This document shows, piece after piece, positions 1 to 8,304 of a stretch of 64,000 nt of DNA. The stretch's first letter is position 1; every line of letters starts with the position of its first letter. Made by a program: the position numbers and the translations under genes. This DNA is from JAGDZR01 sp049115695 (GTDB lineage Bacteria; Bacteroidota; Bacteroidia; Cytophagales; Cyclobacteriaceae): assembly GCA_049115695.1 (NCBI GenBank), contig JAGDZR010000011.1, positions 124,001 through 188,000 of the forward strand, written 5' to 3'. The notes beneath the pieces were generated by a model, which made no database searches, was not told the DNA's origin, and saw only the letters and a list, made by a program, of their open reading frames with translations.

Positions 1-274
1 TAATCAGCGTCACAATTTTAGAATTCCTGACTATCATCGACTGGACTTGTCGTTTACGATTGATAATTTATTTCTAGGAAGAAAGAAAATGGGTGCCAGT
101 GACTTCCTGGTTGTCTCGTTATACAATGCATACGCTCGTAAAAATCCATTCTCCATCTACTTCAGTCAAGGTCAGGACCGGGTACCCACCGGGTCTCCGG
201 CCCCTACACAGGCCGCTCAGGTTTCTATTCTAGGCACCATTGTGCCAGCTGTCGCTTACAACTTTAAATTTTGA
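1..274 (+). CDS. TonB-dependent outer-membrane receptor, C-terminal fragment
   Basis: The reading frame is open from base 2 and ends at the TGA at 272-274, so only about the last 90 residues are in the window. The visible part has alternating hydrophobic and polar residues typical of outer-membrane beta-strands and ends in a terminal aromatic residue (Lys-Phe), as expected for a barrel protein recognised by the BAM machinery. The next gene encodes a DUF4249 lipoprotein, and in Bacteroidota such lipoproteins commonly follow TonB-dependent receptors, which supports the call. The substrate cannot be inferred from this fragment. An internal ATG at 47 is not the real start. Confidence 0.75.
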   Translation, partial: NQRHNFRIPDYHRLDLSFTIDNLFLGRKKMGASDFLVVSLYNAYARKNPFSIYFSQGQDRVPTGSPAPTQAAQVSILGTIVPAVAYNFKF

Positions 275-279
275 TTACG

Positions 280-1227
280 ATGAAGCAGTTTATATTCATA
301 TTCTCCATTCTTTTTCTATTAAGCTGTGACGACATTATCACAGTCGAGTTGGACGATCCGCAGCAGGCCATAATAATAGATGCCTGGCTCACTCATACCG
401 CAGAAGATCAGCACATCCATGTGACCAGGTCACAACCCTATTTTGAAAATGAGTTTCCCACTAAGATATCAGGTGCTTCCGTTTTTGTGATTGATTCAAT
501 TGGCATACCTTACATTTTTGAAGAAACGGCAGAGGGATACACCTGGGCCAACAATACAGGTCAGCCATTTGGGACAATAGGAGATTATTATGCACTGGTC
601 GTCAATGTTGATGGTGAACAGTTCAATAGCTGGACGCAACTGAAACGTGTGCCTTCTGTTGATTCAATCAAATTCACCTATGAGCCAGCGGATAATTTCA
701 TTACCTCGCCTTTTTATATTGCTGAATTTGTAGCAACAGATCCGGTTGGTCCGGGAGACACCTATTGGATTAAAACATGGAAAAACGGACAACAATTGAA
801 TAAGCCTTCTGAGCTCAACTATGTTTTTGATGCAGGAGGCAGTGAGGGCAATATTGTGGATGGACAGGTGTTTATTCAGCCAGTACAAAATGCGATCAAT
901 CCATTTGACGAAAATCCGGATGAAGAAAATACCTTTTTGCCTCCATATTCCGTTGATGACTCGGTGTATGTTGAAATTCATTCAATCAGTCCCATAGCAT
1001 ATTACTTCCTTCTTGAGGTGTCTATTCAAACCAACAGAGATGGTGGCTTTGCCGCCTTATTTGCTCAACCTGTCGCTAATGTGAGCACCAATATTTTCAA
1101 CGCCAATGAAAACTCAAAAGTGAGGGCATATGGTTTCTTTAATGTGGCAGCAGTGAGTAGTCTCGGCCAAAGGCTTAGTCCTGAAATTGCTGCTGAGGCT
1201 AAGAGACTGTACGACGAGGAGCTTTAA
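280..1227 (+). CDS. DUF4249 family lipoprotein, partner of the upstream receptor
   Basis: This 315-residue protein begins with a lipoprotein signal (hydrophobic stretch, then lipobox LLSC with Cys16), so it should be exported and lipid-anchored, probably in the outer membrane. The body has the DUF4249 pattern: a short 'D-hydrophobic-D-x-W' segment after the anchor and a beta-rich domain. I chose the ATG at 280 because the in-frame TTG at 271 overlaps the receptor stop and would put three residues before the natural signal peptide. It starts 5 bases after the receptor stop, so the two genes are surely co-transcribed. Function is unknown; the family is thought to assist its receptor. Confidence 0.8.
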   Translation: MKQFIFIFSILFLLSCDDIITVELDDPQQAIIIDAWLTHTAEDQHIHVTRSQPYFENEFPTKISGASVFVIDSIGIPYIFEETAEGYTWANNTGQPFGTIGDYYALVVNVDGEQFNSWTQLKRVPSVDSIKFTYEPADNFITSPFYIAEFVATDPVGPGDTYWIKTWKNGQQLNKPSELNYVFDAGGSEGNIVDGQVFIQPVQNAINPFDENPDEENTFLPPYSVDDSVYVEIHSISPIAYYFLLEVSIQTNRDGGFAALFAQPVANVSTNIFNANENSKVRAYGFFNVAAVSSLGQRLSPEIAAEAKRLYDEEL

Positions 1228-2025
1228 TCAGGCTTGATTGAATATTATCAACTGTAAGCCGGCAAGGAACAACATAAAAATAGCCAGGGTGAGTTTCGTG
1301 TCCAGTGACCCCACTATAAATCTATAAAGAAAGAATATCGGAAATATCAGGACGATGATAAACCCATACATGTAGAATACATTATAGGTTTGCCTGTATT
1401 GGATGATCTCATCATTGCGAACAAAAGAGGCAGTCATCGGCTTGTTGAATATAGGTGTCACCTGTAATCTCATGATTTTATCTGCAGGCATTCCCACGAT
1501 TTTGGTATAATCAAATTCCATCCTGTAGTCTTCAAAATACACTACTTCCCAGGGGTGGTATCTTTTCATTCGAGAAGCATCTATTTCCTCTCTGGGAGGA
1601 TCAACGATTTTTTGCTGAACGTCATTCCAGGGCATCAAATAATCAACTGCAAGCAAAAAATTAAAAACAAGCATGAGATAGCCCAACCAGTCAAATCCGC
1701 GCAAAATTCTTTTGATCAATTCATTCTGCATTCTTTCGACTTCTCTTGCTCGCTGATAGGCCTTCTGTCTGGCGCTGCGCCTTGCCTCCTCAAAATGATC
1801 CACTTGAGGATCGTAGTTGTATGTAATCGGCTCCTGATTTGGAGCGGGTCCTACTTGTGTTAAAAATTGATACGCTTCGCTAATCTCAATAAACCGCTCC
1901 TTCGCATGAGGATCCTTGCTTACATCCGGGTGATATCTCTTTGATAGCCGACGGTAAGCCTTTTTGACTTCTGACTTTGAGGCTCCCGGTTGAAGTTCTA
2001 GTATGTCCAGATATTGATTTTGCAT
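1228..2025 (-). CDS. Membrane-anchored J-domain (DnaJ-like) protein
   Basis: A J-domain occupies residues 1-60, with the HPD tripeptide at 32-34 that stimulates the Hsp70 (DnaK) ATPase. After a basic linker (about 75-105) come hydrophobic segments near 112-130, 218-237 and 243-262, so this is an integral membrane J-protein and not a full DnaJ: there is no G/F-rich or zinc-finger region. The likely role is to recruit DnaK to a membrane site; the client is unknown. Its stop codon directly abuts that of the DUF4249 gene (convergent). The DUF547 gene lies 66 bases upstream on the same strand, so co-transcription is possible. Confidence 0.8.
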   Translation of the reverse strand: MQNQYLDILELQPGASKSEVKKAYRRLSKRYHPDVSKDPHAKERFIEISEAYQFLTQVGPAPNQEPITYNYDPQVDHFEEARRSARQKAYQRAREVERMQNELIKRILRGFDWLGYLMLVFNFLLAVDYLMPWNDVQQKIVDPPREEIDASRMKRYHPWEVVYFEDYRMEFDYTKIVGMPADKIMRLQVTPIFNKPMTASFVRNDEIIQYRQTYNVFYMYGFIIVLIFPIFFLYRFIVGSLDTKLTLAIFMLFLAGLQLIIFNQA

Positions 2026-2091
2026 TCAAGGCAAAATAAAGATTATCCAGAGGAATCGAGGCATGAATGAAGAAAGGGCTTGGTCTAATGT

Positions 2092-2847
2092 TTACTTAAT
2101 TTTGTCATTCAGTCCCCAATCATAATCCAAATAGTCAATTTCTGCATTTGGGGCAATTTCCATTCCACTCCAGTCAGCTATCTGCTGTCGAAATGCCTTT
2201 CCTGATTCAAAATCGCTTCCAAACCATTTGAAGATGGGTGACAAACGCAGGTGATCCTGGCTAATGGTATTTCGTTTACCGTCATTCAAAAACAATTTTG
2301 CTTGTTCATTGAGCTGTCTGTCCAACTGCACTAAAGTATAGGCTTCCCTTCTTAACACCGGGCAGCTTATTGAAGCACAATTAATGGCAAAATGAATCCG
2401 TGGGTCCTCCATTTTTCTTAAAATCCGATGCTCGACATCATTCAGAGTTAGCGACTCATCACCTGCTGGAATCAGCTCAATATCCCAGGGCGTATTGATC
2501 AAAGGAATCTGTAGCGTAGCACCAATATCCTTGATGCTTTGTACTGGATAATGATCAATGATCAGTTTAAGCGTATAGGCATTATATACATTGATCCAAT
2601 AAGCCATCTTTACTTTGACAGGATCCGATTCCGATGGAAGATTAGACGAAAGTGCTTTCAAATAGACCAATAGATCGTCGGGGTTGTCTTTTAATTGTTG
2701 GTAATCAACCATTCCATCAACTCTCACTACTCGTTGAAGCACCTTGGTAAATAATGAATGATCCATCTGGTCTCCATCTCCCTTTGCAGTTGGATTCAGC
2801 TGTGTACAACCTGTGATGATTGTGAATAGGACAAAAGATCTAAACAT
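2092..2847 (-). CDS. DUF547 domain lipoprotein
   Basis: This protein of about 251 residues carries a DUF547 domain. Recognisable marks are the 'KMAYWINVYNAYTLK' segment and the 'HFAINCASISCPVLRREAY' segment with its conserved Asn, Cys and Pro. The open frame extends to 2916, but the ATG at 2847 puts a proper signal and lipobox (ITGC) right at the N-terminus, so I prefer it; the longer form would bury the signal behind 23 residues. It follows the PLP-dependent decarboxylase by 74 bases on the same strand. DUF547 has no firmly known activity; a papain-like fold has been proposed for some members. Confidence 0.8.
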   Translation of the reverse strand: MFRSFVLFTIITGCTQLNPTAKGDGDQMDHSLFTKVLQRVVRVDGMVDYQQLKDNPDDLLVYLKALSSNLPSESDPVKVKMAYWINVYNAYTLKLIIDHYPVQSIKDIGATLQIPLINTPWDIELIPAGDESLTLNDVEHRILRKMEDPRIHFAINCASISCPVLRREAYTLVQLDRQLNEQAKLFLNDGKRNTISQDHLRLSPIFKWFGSDFESGKAFRQQIADWSGMEIAPNAEIDYLDYDWGLNDKIK

Positions 2848-2921
2848 GTATTGCAATTTGGTCAGACGAAACGAACAATTGCTCAGGGGAATTGTCTTTA
2901 TACTCTGATGTGTCAATCGGC

Positions 2922-4355
2922 TTACTTTATGGTCTTTTGATATGCTTCTTCGAGTACATCGATTAGTACTTTCAAATCATTTTCTTCTGTTAAATAATTT
3001 GTGATACAAGCTCTTAAACAGAGTTGACCCTTGATTGGATAAGTCGAAATCCACACTTTTCCTGATTTGACCACTGCATCACATATTTCCTGCACTTGAC
3101 CATTGGTCAAATCTTGCTTTCTGAAACAGATGATCGGCATGACTGTTTCATTTTCAATTTGCCATCTACATTCAATCAAGTACTTCCTCAACAGGTCTCC
3201 TATTTTGATTTGATTTAATACGGTCTCTCTGATACCCTGCCAGCCATAAATCAATAAGGTCATGTAAAACTTAAGGCCAATGAATCTCCTGGACCACTGG
3301 ATCGAATGATTAAATGGATCAACGATTTCGAGATCACGAGCCTCCTTTGGCATATATGGATTTGTCATCCTGAAAGCTTTCTCCAAAATCGCAGTGTTTG
3401 AGCTAATAAACATGCTGGCAGCCATTGGCACTGAAAACCATTTATGCACATCAAAAGTGATTGAATCTGCCTGTTGAATCCCTTTCAGATGACGCATCAA
3501 TTGATCCTCCGCCATCAAAGCACCACCATAAGCCGCGTCAACGTGAAACCACATATCGAACTGTCTGGCAATATCTCCAAGTTTTACCAGGTCGTCGATA
3601 GCGCCTGACCCGGTAGTCCCAGCAGTGGCAGCCAGCATAAACGGCTTCATACCTAGATCAAGGTCAGCTTCTATGGTTTGCTTTAATACTTGAGCGTCCA
3701 TCCTCAACTTACCGTCCACTTCAATTAGTCGTACTGATCGATCACCCAATCCTGCATTGCGAGCCGCACGAGTAATCGAGTGATGAGACTCTATAGAAGT
3801 GTACAAAACAGGAGGCTCTTTCAGTCCTAACAAGCCTCTATCAGTGAAATGCTCAAATTGATCATTTAGCGCACACAAAACTGCTGTTGAATTGGCTTCC
3901 GCTCCACCACTTGCAAACACACCATCTACCTCGGCTAGTCCCAAATTTTTCCCAACTTCCTCCACCAAAAAATGCTCGACTTCCGCTGAAAAAGGGGCAT
4001 GGCTCCATGCCGCCATTTGTGGGTTAAATACTGCCGTAATGAGATCCGCAGCTATGCCGGCAAAATTGGAACGGGGATTGAACAAGCCATAGTACCCCGG
4101 GTGTGTGGTATGCACTGTAAACTCCTTTAATCCGTCAATCACATGCTGGATGGCCTGTTTAGGATCATTGGATTGCGTAACTGAAAATTTTCGTACAAGA
4201 TCTTTAATCGCTTTAAGATCCAGGTCCGGTGCAACCTTCATGCCTCGCGACTCTTGATAGTGTGATTCCAATTGCACGGTGAGCATTTGCCATAATTCCT
4301 CACGTTGTTGTGTGCTTAAATCTAATGTTGCCACTACGTTGTTGTTTGCTACCAA
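2922..4355 (-). CDS. Pyridoxal-phosphate-dependent group II amino-acid decarboxylase
   Basis: This 477-residue cytoplasmic enzyme belongs to the glutamate/aromatic-amino-acid decarboxylase family. The HVDAAYGG motif (271-278) holds the Asp that contacts the cofactor nitrogen, and the FDVHKW motif places the Schiff-base lysine at Lys305. A small-residue 'FASGGAEANS' segment near 148-157 binds the cofactor phosphate. The exact substrate (tyrosine, DOPA, glutamate, diaminobutyrate and others) cannot be decided from sequence alone. The start codon is TTG; an AGGAGG lies about 11 bases upstream, unusual in a phylum that rarely uses Shine-Dalgarno pairing, and it supports this start. A GTG seven codons downstream is the alternative. 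Confidence 0.85.
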   Translation of the reverse strand: MVANNNVVATLDLSTQQREELWQMLTVQLESHYQESRGMKVAPDLDLKAIKDLVRKFSVTQSNDPKQAIQHVIDGLKEFTVHTTHPGYYGLFNPRSNFAGIAADLITAVFNPQMAAWSHAPFSAEVEHFLVEEVGKNLGLAEVDGVFASGGAEANSTAVLCALNDQFEHFTDRGLLGLKEPPVLYTSIESHHSITRAARNAGLGDRSVRLIEVDGKLRMDAQVLKQTIEADLDLGMKPFMLAATAGTTGSGAIDDLVKLGDIARQFDMWFHVDAAYGGALMAEDQLMRHLKGIQQADSITFDVHKWFSVPMAASMFISSNTAILEKAFRMTNPYMPKEARDLEIVDPFNHSIQWSRRFIGLKFYMTLLIYGWQGIRETVLNQIKIGDLLRKYLIECRWQIENETVMPIICFRKQDLTNGQVQEICDAVVKSGKVWISTYPIKGQLCLRACITNYLTEENDLKVLIDVLEEAYQKTIK

Positions 4356-4490
4356 TTTATATTAATCCTCCTAGTGACACAATCATCTATCATCTAAGCA
4401 ACACCAATCTGGATCAACAAGTTTATTACGGGTGTCAACTTCCATTTTACCAATTCTTCAAACAAACTTCTCATTCACTGATAATATCTC

Positions 4491-4498
4491 TAATTTTG
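4491..4498 (+). promoter_or_regulatory. Bacteroidota -7 promoter element for sulP
   Basis: TAATTTTG matches the TAnnTTTG consensus exactly and lies 58 bases before the SulP start. No clear TTTG -33 element is visible at the usual spacing, so this is a moderate call. The rest of 4356-4555 holds nothing else recognisable. Confidence 0.5.
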
Positions 4499-4555
4499 CG
4501 CCTTGTTTTTTGAGAACAATCTAATCAGCCATTAACAGGCATTACCTATTCCGAC

Positions 4556-6100
4556 ATGCATAGCTATCTTAATCTATTTGACCTCAAGCAAAAGGTTGAT
4601 TACAAAACCGAAATTCTTTCTGGTCTTACAGTGGCGCTAGCGCTCATTCCTGAAGCTGTCGCGTTTTCATTGATAGCAGGGCTATCTCCTTTGACAGGTC
4701 TTTATGCAGCCTTCACAATTGGTTTGGTAACAAGCGTATTTGGAGGAAGACCCGGGATGATTTCCGGTGCAACTGGAGCTATTGCTGTTGTCATTGTGGC
4801 ACTAGCCAAATCACATGGTGTTGAGTACATCTTTGCTACAGTGGTATTGGCGGGGGTTATCCAGATTTTAACTGGTGTTTTGAAACTGGGAAAATTTATT
4901 AGACTGGTTCCTCATCCGGTTATGTTTGGTTTTGTTAACGGCCTGGCCATCGTCATTTTTATGGCGCAACTAGATCAATTCAAAGCTGTTGGAACAAGTG
5001 GTGAGTTGGAGTGGTTGACAGGTAGTTCATTATGGATCATGCTTGGTTTCGTCGGATTGTCAATGTTGATCATATGGGGGTTGCCAAAACTTACAAAAGC
5101 TATTCCATCCTCCCTGGTCGCCATATTAGTGGTATCTGGAATTGTATTGGGGTTGGGAATCGAAACCAAAACAGTTGGGGACATTGCTTCTATTCAAGGC
5201 GGGTTCCCCCCATTTCACATCCCTTCTATTCCTTTCGATTGGGAAACACTACAGATTATTTTCCCATATGCGCTGATTGTCGCTGGAGTTGGATTAGTAG
5301 AAAGTCTTTTGACACTGAATCTATTGGATGAAATCACCGAGACCCGTGGAAGGGGTAACAAGGAATGTGTGGCCCAGGGAACAGCAAACATCGTCACCGG
5401 ACTTTTTTCAGGAATGGGTGGATGTGCCATGATTGGTCAAAGTCTGATTAACATCTCCTCTGGAGCCAGGGCAAGATTATCGGGTATTGTGGCATCTGTA
5501 ATGCTATTGGTATTTATCATGTTTGGGGCAAACCTAATCGAGAAGCTTCCAATGGCAGCACTTACCGGCGTAATGGTAATGGTAGCAGTCGGGACGTTTG
5601 AATGGGCTAGTTTAAAAACCATCAATCGAATGCCAAAGGCGGATGTGCTAGTGATCGTATTGGTTACGCTCATTACCGTATTTCTTCATAACCTGGCATT
5701 AGCCGTATTAATTGGTGTGATCATTTCAGCATTGGTATTTGCATGGCAAAATGCCACAAGAATTCGTGCCAGAAAATTTACTGATGATGAGGGCATCAAG
5801 CATTATGAAATATTTGGACCGCTCTTTTTTGGTTCTGCAGGAGCATTTGCTGAAAAATTTGATGTACAGGGAGATCCTGATGAGGTCATCATTGACTTTT
5901 CAGAGAGTCGTGTTGCTGATATGTCAGGCATTGAGGCACTGAACAAAATCACAGAGCGGTATCGAAAAATAGGCAAGCACTTACACTTAAAGCACTTAAG
6001 TGCTGACTGTAGAGGGTTGCTAAATGATGCTGATGAAATCATCGATGTGAATGTGATGGAAGATCCAACCTACAAGGTAGTTACCGATGAAATGGCCTAA
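4556..6100 (+). CDS. SulP family inorganic anion transporter with STAS domain
   Basis: This 514-residue inner-membrane transporter has the SulP layout: about 11-12 hydrophobic segments (residues 20-400) followed by a cytoplasmic STAS domain (about 410-505) with the 'VIIDFSESRVADMSGIEAL' signature. The N-terminal 'GLTVALALIPEAVAFSLIAG' segment is the conserved SulP opening. Substrates in the family include sulfate, bicarbonate and organic anions; the bicarbonate and sulfate branches cannot be separated here because no partner gene (carbonic anhydrase, cys genes) is adjacent. The stop overlaps the convergent lipoprotein gene by four bases. The start is an ATG with an upstream -7 promoter element. 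Confidence 0.9.
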   Translation: MHSYLNLFDLKQKVDYKTEILSGLTVALALIPEAVAFSLIAGLSPLTGLYAAFTIGLVTSVFGGRPGMISGATGAIAVVIVALAKSHGVEYIFATVVLAGVIQILTGVLKLGKFIRLVPHPVMFGFVNGLAIVIFMAQLDQFKAVGTSGELEWLTGSSLWIMLGFVGLSMLIIWGLPKLTKAIPSSLVAILVVSGIVLGLGIETKTVGDIASIQGGFPPFHIPSIPFDWETLQIIFPYALIVAGVGLVESLLTLNLLDEITETRGRGNKECVAQGTANIVTGLFSGMGGCAMIGQSLINISSGARARLSGIVASVMLLVFIMFGANLIEKLPMAALTGVMVMVAVGTFEWASLKTINRMPKADVLVIVLVTLITVFLHNLALAVLIGVIISALVFAWQNATRIRARKFTDDEGIKHYEIFGPLFFGSAGAFAEKFDVQGDPDEVIIDFSESRVADMSGIEALNKITERYRKIGKHLHLKHLSADCRGLLNDADEIIDVNVMEDPTYKVVTDEMA

Positions 6101-6558
6101 TTACATTTTCTAAACTGTACACTGCCCTCCACGTGATTGGATTCATCATAATCTGCCTGGATATATACGGATACGATTCCATCTAAAACCCCCACAACCT
6201 CCACTGTTCCGGAAGTGGCCGTGAAGCTGGTATTATCAACGCCAGATTGCTCAAAAATCAGGTTGATGTCAGACGGAATAAAATAGGTGCCAGGGGTAGA
6301 AGGCACTTGTATCGCTAAATGTGCTTCCCCAGATATAAAGATGCTACAAGGGTCATTTTCAGACTGTTGTTCACCAAACACTTCAGCATCATACACATTA
6401 TCAAGACTATTAAAATTGGATTTCACATACTTATATTCCCAACTTTCTCCTCCAATGATACCGGCTAGATGAGGAATTGGTTCATTACCCCCATCTTCAT
6501 TGCAACCCATGCATAAGACGGCTAAAAACGGAATCAACAAAATACTTAATACTCTCAT
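6097..6558 (-). CDS. Small lipoprotein of unknown function
   Basis: The 153-residue product starts with a lipoprotein signal ending in a C-M-G-C lipobox (anchor probably Cys19). The remainder is beta-rich and ends in 'VQFRKCN', a feature often seen in small Bacteroidota lipoproteins of the DUF6252 type, but I do not recognise the family with certainty. Its ATG overlaps the stop of the NRDE gene (6555-6558), so the two genes are translationally coupled. Function unknown. Confidence 0.65.
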   Translation of the reverse strand: MRVLSILLIPFLAVLCMGCNEDGGNEPIPHLAGIIGGESWEYKYVKSNFNSLDNVYDAEVFGEQQSENDPCSIFISGEAHLAIQVPSTPGTYFIPSDINLIFEQSGVDNTSFTATSGTVEVVGVLDGIVSVYIQADYDESNHVEGSVQFRKCN

Positions 6559-7319
6559 TTCTCTAGCTTAAACTCAAATGTGTTTTGGCTCTCAATTCTT
6601 TGTCCAACTGGATATAATTTTTCAGTAAACTTTACTAAACCTGACCGATCCATAGTCAAAACCGTGCTGCTACACGTGCCATATTGTTCCGTCTTGATGC
6701 AAATCGACGATAACGCCTTTTCCCACTCATAGCTGACCCCAGTTGCTGGCAAATGTTCATCTTCTGCCTTTTTATCATCAGCAAGTAACTGCAACAATCC
6801 GTCATGACTTACTTCCTGATCAATCAATGTCTTAAATCGTTCCTTCAACAATGTCACTTTTGGCCATGGTGTATCGAACAGGGCATTGCTAAGTCCAAAT
6901 ACTCCTGGATCAACAACGTTGATCTTATGCTCATAATTGCTGTAATGATGCATTTCATCTTCATTCATTACCAACAGATTAAATCCATTGTATTGGTCTG
7001 ATTGGGAGTTGACATCTTTTAAAAAGTCTACCCCCGATCGAGCATCCAGCAGGAAATCAGTGCAGAGATGTCCTCGACTTTTTGCCTCAGGATTGATATT
7101 TTCAAGATCTCGATAATTGGTTAGAGCTGCGAACCGACCTGATTTGGTAATTCCCATCCAGGTTCCCATTGCCTTGAGGTCCCTTCCCGCGAGTAAATGC
7201 GCGCTACTCTCCCAAAATTCAGCAGGTGCTGTAGGACGTTCATAGAACTCATCACGGTTGGCTATCAAAATAAATGGATAGTCAGGATGATAGTTTTTAG
7301 CAAAAACAATTAGACACAT
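6555..7319 (-). CDS. NRDE family protein (TANGO2-like)
   Basis: The 254-residue protein starts MCLIVFA and contains the family-naming ANRDE motif near residues 20-24, followed by the 'RDLKAMGTWMGITKSGRFAALTN' region that defines the family. The N-terminal Cys2 would become residue 1 after Met removal and could act as an N-terminal nucleophile; that is an inference from the fold. The eukaryotic homologue TANGO2 has been linked to heme or lipid handling, but no bacterial reaction is established. It is coupled to the downstream lipoprotein gene by a 4-base overlap and transcribed divergently from the CPBP gene 22 bases away. Confidence 0.85.
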   Translation of the reverse strand: MCLIVFAKNYHPDYPFILIANRDEFYERPTAPAEFWESSAHLLAGRDLKAMGTWMGITKSGRFAALTNYRDLENINPEAKSRGHLCTDFLLDARSGVDFLKDVNSQSDQYNGFNLLVMNEDEMHHYSNYEHKINVVDPGVFGLSNALFDTPWPKVTLLKERFKTLIDQEVSHDGLLQLLADDKKAEDEHLPATGVSYEWEKALSSICIKTEQYGTCSSTVLTMDRSGLVKFTEKLYPVGQRIESQNTFEFKLEK

Positions 7320-7341
7320 ATTTGCGGAAGCTCACTTGCAA

Positions 7342-8280
7342 ATGAAAAAAATAAAAGGCTACATATTCGACTACATTAAAGAATACTTTGACCCCAAGTT
7401 GTACGGATATGTAGCAATTTTTCTTGCGATCAGCATTGCGCTCAATTACTGGCTGGATTTTGAAGATGGCTATATTGATAAGTACACTGGTCAATGGATC
7501 AAATGGCTGTGGATGTTTTTATTCATGATTGGACCGTTCCTGGTGGTCTGTTTTATTTTAAAATCTACGGGTAAGTCAACACTATGGCTGAAATCAAAGG
7601 AATTTTGGGTGACGGTCATAATTGGATTTATCATTCTTTCGGGTGATCGTGCATTCAGTGCTTATCGAACATTGAGACCACATCTGGAATACGTTGATGC
7701 CAAATTTGTCTCCAGGTCTGTTCAGTATGCCAGTAGTTTTATCACCATTGTCATTCCAATGATTATTTTCTTTTGGTTAAAAGAAAGAAAAGGTCACTTC
7801 TATGGGTTGCGTCCTAGATCCTTTGATCCCAAACCTTACCTGATACTATTGGCCATGGCCAGTCTATTTTTATTCATTGGCTCGTTCATGTCTGACATGC
7901 AAGCATATTATCCAAGATTTCTAAAATCGGGTGGGGACGCATTCGCTGAAAGACATGAATTCCCGAAATGGGTATCACTGATCATCTACGAAATTTCATA
8001 TGGGCTGGACTTTATAAGCGTTGAGGTTTTCTTCAGAGGATTCCTTGTTTTGGCTTTTCTGAAAACGGTCGGACCGCATGTCTTGCTCCCAATGGCAGCT
8101 ACGTATTGCTATTTACATTTTGGCAAACCTATTGGGGAGTCCATCAGTTCGATATTCGGCGGTTATATATTGGGGATCATTTCAATGCGAACTGAAAACG
8201 TCTGGGGCGGAATACTGGTTCATGTGGGCGTAGCATGGCTAATGGAAATCATCGGATACCTTCAAGGGCATGTGATCTAA
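7342..8280 (+). CDS. CPBP family intramembrane metalloprotease-like protein
   Basis: This protein of about 312 residues has roughly eight membrane segments. In the C-terminal half it carries 'SVEVFFRGFLVLAF', related to the CPBP/Abi motif 1 (EExxxR), followed by 'YLHFGKPIGESISS', which supplies the second motif histidine, and a glycine-rich last helix. The first motif Glu pair is reduced to one Glu (V-E-V-F-F-R), so activity is uncertain. I use the ATG at 7342; the in-frame TTG two codons earlier adds nothing. CPBP proteins act as intramembrane proteases, for example in prenyl-protein processing and bacteriocin immunity. The substrate is unknown. Confidence 0.75.
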   Translation: MKKIKGYIFDYIKEYFDPKLYGYVAIFLAISIALNYWLDFEDGYIDKYTGQWIKWLWMFLFMIGPFLVVCFILKSTGKSTLWLKSKEFWVTVIIGFIILSGDRAFSAYRTLRPHLEYVDAKFVSRSVQYASSFITIVIPMIIFFWLKERKGHFYGLRPRSFDPKPYLILLAMASLFLFIGSFMSDMQAYYPRFLKSGGDAFAERHEFPKWVSLIIYEISYGLDFISVEVFFRGFLVLAFLKTVGPHVLLPMAATYCYLHFGKPIGESISSIFGGYILGIISMRTENVWGGILVHVGVAWLMEIIGYLQGHVI

Positions 8281-8292
8281 TGTGATAATCCT

Positions 8293-8300
8293 TACCTTTG
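8293..8300 (+). promoter_or_regulatory. -7 promoter element for rmuC, implying a near-leaderless transcript
   Basis: TACCTTTG matches TAnnTTTG exactly and ends only four bases before the ATG of rmuC. With the usual 5-7 base offset to the start of transcription, the mRNA would begin at or near the start codon. Confidence 0.55.
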
Positions 8301-8304
8301 AAAC